Assembly: GCA_023441625.1 (NCBI GenBank) | Contig: JAEZOA010000088.1 | Coordinates: 1-7,010, forward strand | Source of the DNA: Bacillota bacterium | Lineage (GTDB): Bacteria; Bacillota; Clostridia; Acetivibrionales; DSM-1351 | DNA length: 7,010 nt | Direction: 5' to 3' | Part shown: in pieces, positions 5,988-7,010 of the stretch | Layout: each line of letters begins with the position of its first letter | Position numbering within the stretch: the first letter of the stretch is position 1 | Program-made: the position numbers and the translations under genes | Notes under the pieces: model-generated | Databases searched by the model: none | Told to the model about the DNA's origin: nothing | What the model saw: the letters and a program-made list of their open reading frames with translations, nothing else

Positions 5988-6602
5988 ATGGGGAAAATTG
6001 AAGAAATAAATAACTACTATTATAAAAATATTAAGCCCAATTACCCTGATTACTATTTACTCGGTTGGGAAAGTGAAGAAGCGCAGCAAATGCGTTTTGA
6101 AGCACTAGTAAATTCGTTAGATCTAAACGGAAAAAGAATTCTTGACATTGGCTGTGGCACAGGTAGTTTTCTGGAATATTTAGCTGCAAGATTTAGAGAT
6201 TTTAATTATACTGGAGTTGATATACTTGAGTATATGATATCTAATGCAAAAAGTAAGAATTTAAAAGGAACATTTCTTTGTGTTGATATATTTAAAGAAA
6301 ATCCTTTTGATAAAGATGCATTTAATGCTATTTTTGCATCAGGAACATTTAATATTAACCTAGGAAATAACAAAGAATTCCTTATAAATGCTCTAAAGCT
6401 GTTTGAGTATCTTGTATGTGAAACAATTTCTTTTAATCTTTTAAATGCAAATTCACCAAATAAAGAAGAAGGATATTTCTATTCTTCACCGAGCGAAATA
6501 TGTGAATTAATAAATGCTAATTTTACGAATCGGTTTAAAGTCAAAGTGATTGAGGGTTATCTACTAAATGATTTTACCATTGTTTGTTGTAAACATGTAT
6601 AA
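5988..6602 (+). CDS. Small class I SAM-dependent methyltransferase
   Basis: Cytoplasmic class I methyltransferase of unknown substrate. In the longest frame (ATG at 5973, 209 residues) the SAM-binding motif I is ILDIGCGTGSFLEYL (56-70), motif II is YTGVDI (79-84) with acidic Asp83, and Asp105 in FLCVDIF is the expected adenine-side acidic position. FNAIFASGTFNI (117-128) fills the motif IV region. I chose ATG 5988 (204 residues) because GGAG at 5975-5978 lies nine bases upstream; the ATG at 5973 has no such site. The N-terminus is Tyr/Asn-rich (NNYYYKN) and precedes GWES, a common pre-motif region in this superfamily. It follows the glycosylase-like gene after 36 bp and is probably the last gene of the operon, with two stop codons in tandem (6600-6605). 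No substrate-defining motif is recognised, so no symbol is given. Confidence 0.85.
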   Translation: MGKIEEINNYYYKNIKPNYPDYYLLGWESEEAQQMRFEALVNSLDLNGKRILDIGCGTGSFLEYLAARFRDFNYTGVDILEYMISNAKSKNLKGTFLCVDIFKENPFDKDAFNAIFASGTFNINLGNNKEFLINALKLFEYLVCETISFNLLNANSPNKEEGYFYSSPSEICELINANFTNRFKVKVIEGYLLNDFTIVCCKHV

Positions 6603-6611
6603 TAGCATCCT

Positions 6612-6637
6612 ATGAAAAGTGGAATTTACTTTTTCAT
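6612..6637 (+). terminator. Weak hairpin after the methyltransferase gene
   Basis: ATGAAAAGT (6612-6620) pairs with ACTTTTTCAT (6628-6637) with one bulged T. It starts nine bases after the last stop codon, where an operon terminator would be expected. There is no T-run after the stem on the plus strand, so it is a poor intrinsic terminator; some transcripts may read on toward the promoters at 6668. Confidence 0.3.
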
Positions 6638-6667
6638 TCAAGGAAAAAATAAAAATAAACTAATGTA

Positions 6668-6697
6668 TTGACAACGAATATTAGCCTGTGCTATTAT
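6668..6697 (+). promoter_or_regulatory. Upstream promoter (P1) of the putative rRNA operon
   Basis: A consensus TTGACA (6668-6673), an 18-bp spacer and TATTAT (6692-6697). The A-rich stretch at 6642-6660, directly upstream, could act as an UP element. No credible gene follows, only further promoter and structured sequence, as in tandem rRNA promoters. Confidence 0.7.
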
Positions 6698-6772
6698 AAC
6701 TAAGCTGTCGCTGAACAAACAAAACAACACCTATTGTAGTAAATTGTGACAAACAAAAACCTACAAAAAGTA

Positions 6773-6802
6773 TTGACATAGAAGTGACAAGTATGGTAAG
6801 AT
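6773..6802 (+). promoter_or_regulatory. Downstream promoter (P2) of the putative rRNA operon
   Basis: A second consensus TTGACA (6773-6778), an 18-bp spacer and TAAGAT (6797-6802, four of six matches). An A-rich stretch (about 6751-6770) lies just upstream, again like an UP element. The predicted start, near 6809, coincides with the base of a GC-rich hairpin. The sequence GTGACAA occurs upstream of it (6746-6752) and inside its spacer (6784-6790). Confidence 0.65.
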
Positions 6803-6808
6803 ATAAAA

Positions 6809-7010
6809 GTCGCTCGGCGATGCTGAGTGCCAAAATGTAATATATGAGCAATACCGAAAATAGAGCAAATATACGACATTTTGATGGACTTTGAAAAGTA
6901 AACAGTGACAAGTCTTTTATAAATAAAAGACCATGTAAAGGAACTCGAAAAATTCCGAAATGCGAAAGCATTTCAAAATTGAGTAACTTGCGAACTTTAC
7001 AACCTGGTTT
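6809..7010 (+). other. Structured leader, probably of a ribosomal RNA operon (continues past the edge)
   Basis: Gene-free leader with several stems: CGCTCGGC/GCTGAGTG (6811-6818, 6822-6829); CAAAATGT/ACATTTTG (6831-6838, 6876-6883); GTCTTTTA/TAAAAGAC (6912-6919, 6924-6931); AAATGC-GAAA-GCATTT, a GNRA tetraloop hairpin (6958-6973), enclosed by TGTAAAG/CTTTACA (6934-6940, 6995-7001). With tandem strong promoters and a boxA-like element this fits the 5' leader of a clostridial 16S-23S-5S operon. The 16S start is not in the window, so another stable-RNA transcript cannot be excluded. Confidence 0.6.
6889..6904 (+). promoter_or_regulatory. boxA-like antitermination element
   Basis: CTTTGAAAAGTAAACA resembles the TCTTTGAAAACT boxA-type sequence of Bacillus and Clostridium rRNA leaders, where NusB/NusE bind to protect rRNA transcription from termination. 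It differs at a few positions (GAC before TTTGAAAA, and GT in place of CT after it). Its position about 80 nt downstream of the predicted P2 start fits that role. Confidence 0.5.

Noticed and set aside
6681..6971. 96-codon hydrophobic minus-strand frame in the right-hand region
   Set aside because: It covers both TTGACA promoters, the boxA-like element and several stems, and there is no Shine-Dalgarno sequence before its ATG. Its hydrophobicity is what A-rich plus-strand DNA gives when read in reverse.

Overview
The window looks like a chromosomal segment of an anaerobic, low-GC Firmicute of the Clostridia. The DNA is AT-rich, with strong GGAGG-type ribosome binding sites, sigma-70 type promoters and CCA-encoded tRNA genes. 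Meso-diaminopimelate is made by the DapL aminotransferase route, which is common in clostridia. A cellulolytic relative (Ruminiclostridium/Acetivibrio type) is possible, but that is a guess from general resemblance. I see no insertion sequence, CRISPR array, phage gene or plasmid function.

Layout, left to right. Positions 1-127 are the end of a tRNA cluster: the 3' part of a tRNA cut by the window edge (probably tRNA-Thr), then a complete tRNA-Tyr(GTA), closed by an intrinsic terminator near 136-173. A second perfect inverted repeat (194-238) separates it from a convergent minus-strand gene (275-2269). That gene encodes a membrane protein O-mannosyltransferase-type (GT39/PMT) glycosyltransferase with an unusual extracytoplasmic domain in its first large outside loop. 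Positions 2270-2634 are a divergent regulatory region. They hold a promoter for the PMT gene, a 16-bp direct repeat with 21-bp period next to a strong extended -10 promoter for the rightward genes, and an approximately 170-nt leader with a possible three-way-junction fold and a possible nine-codon leader ORF.

The rightward genes are dapF (2635-3468), dapL (3506-4738), a type-4 iron-sulfur uracil-DNA glycosylase (4752-5321), a second uracil-DNA glycosylase-fold protein without the iron-sulfur cysteines (about 5352-5951) and a small SAM-dependent methyltransferase (about 5988-6602). Gaps are short (about 13-37 bp), so they probably form one operon. DapL and DapF are consecutive steps: tetrahydrodipicolinate to LL-DAP to meso-DAP, for peptidoglycan and lysine. 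The two glycosylase-fold proteins point to uracil or deaminated-base repair, and the methyltransferase substrate is unknown.

From about 6640 to the right edge there is no credible gene. The region carries two TTGACA promoters in tandem, a GC-rich hairpin at the expected transcript start, several further stems and a boxA-like CTTTGAAAAGTAAACA element. The best reading is the promoter and leader of a ribosomal RNA operon whose 16S gene would begin beyond 7010; the rRNA itself is not visible.

The most interesting points are the dapF leader, the tandem glycosylase pair with loss of the cluster ligands in the second copy, and the domain insertion in the PMT protein. I did not find convincing evidence of a wholly new system.
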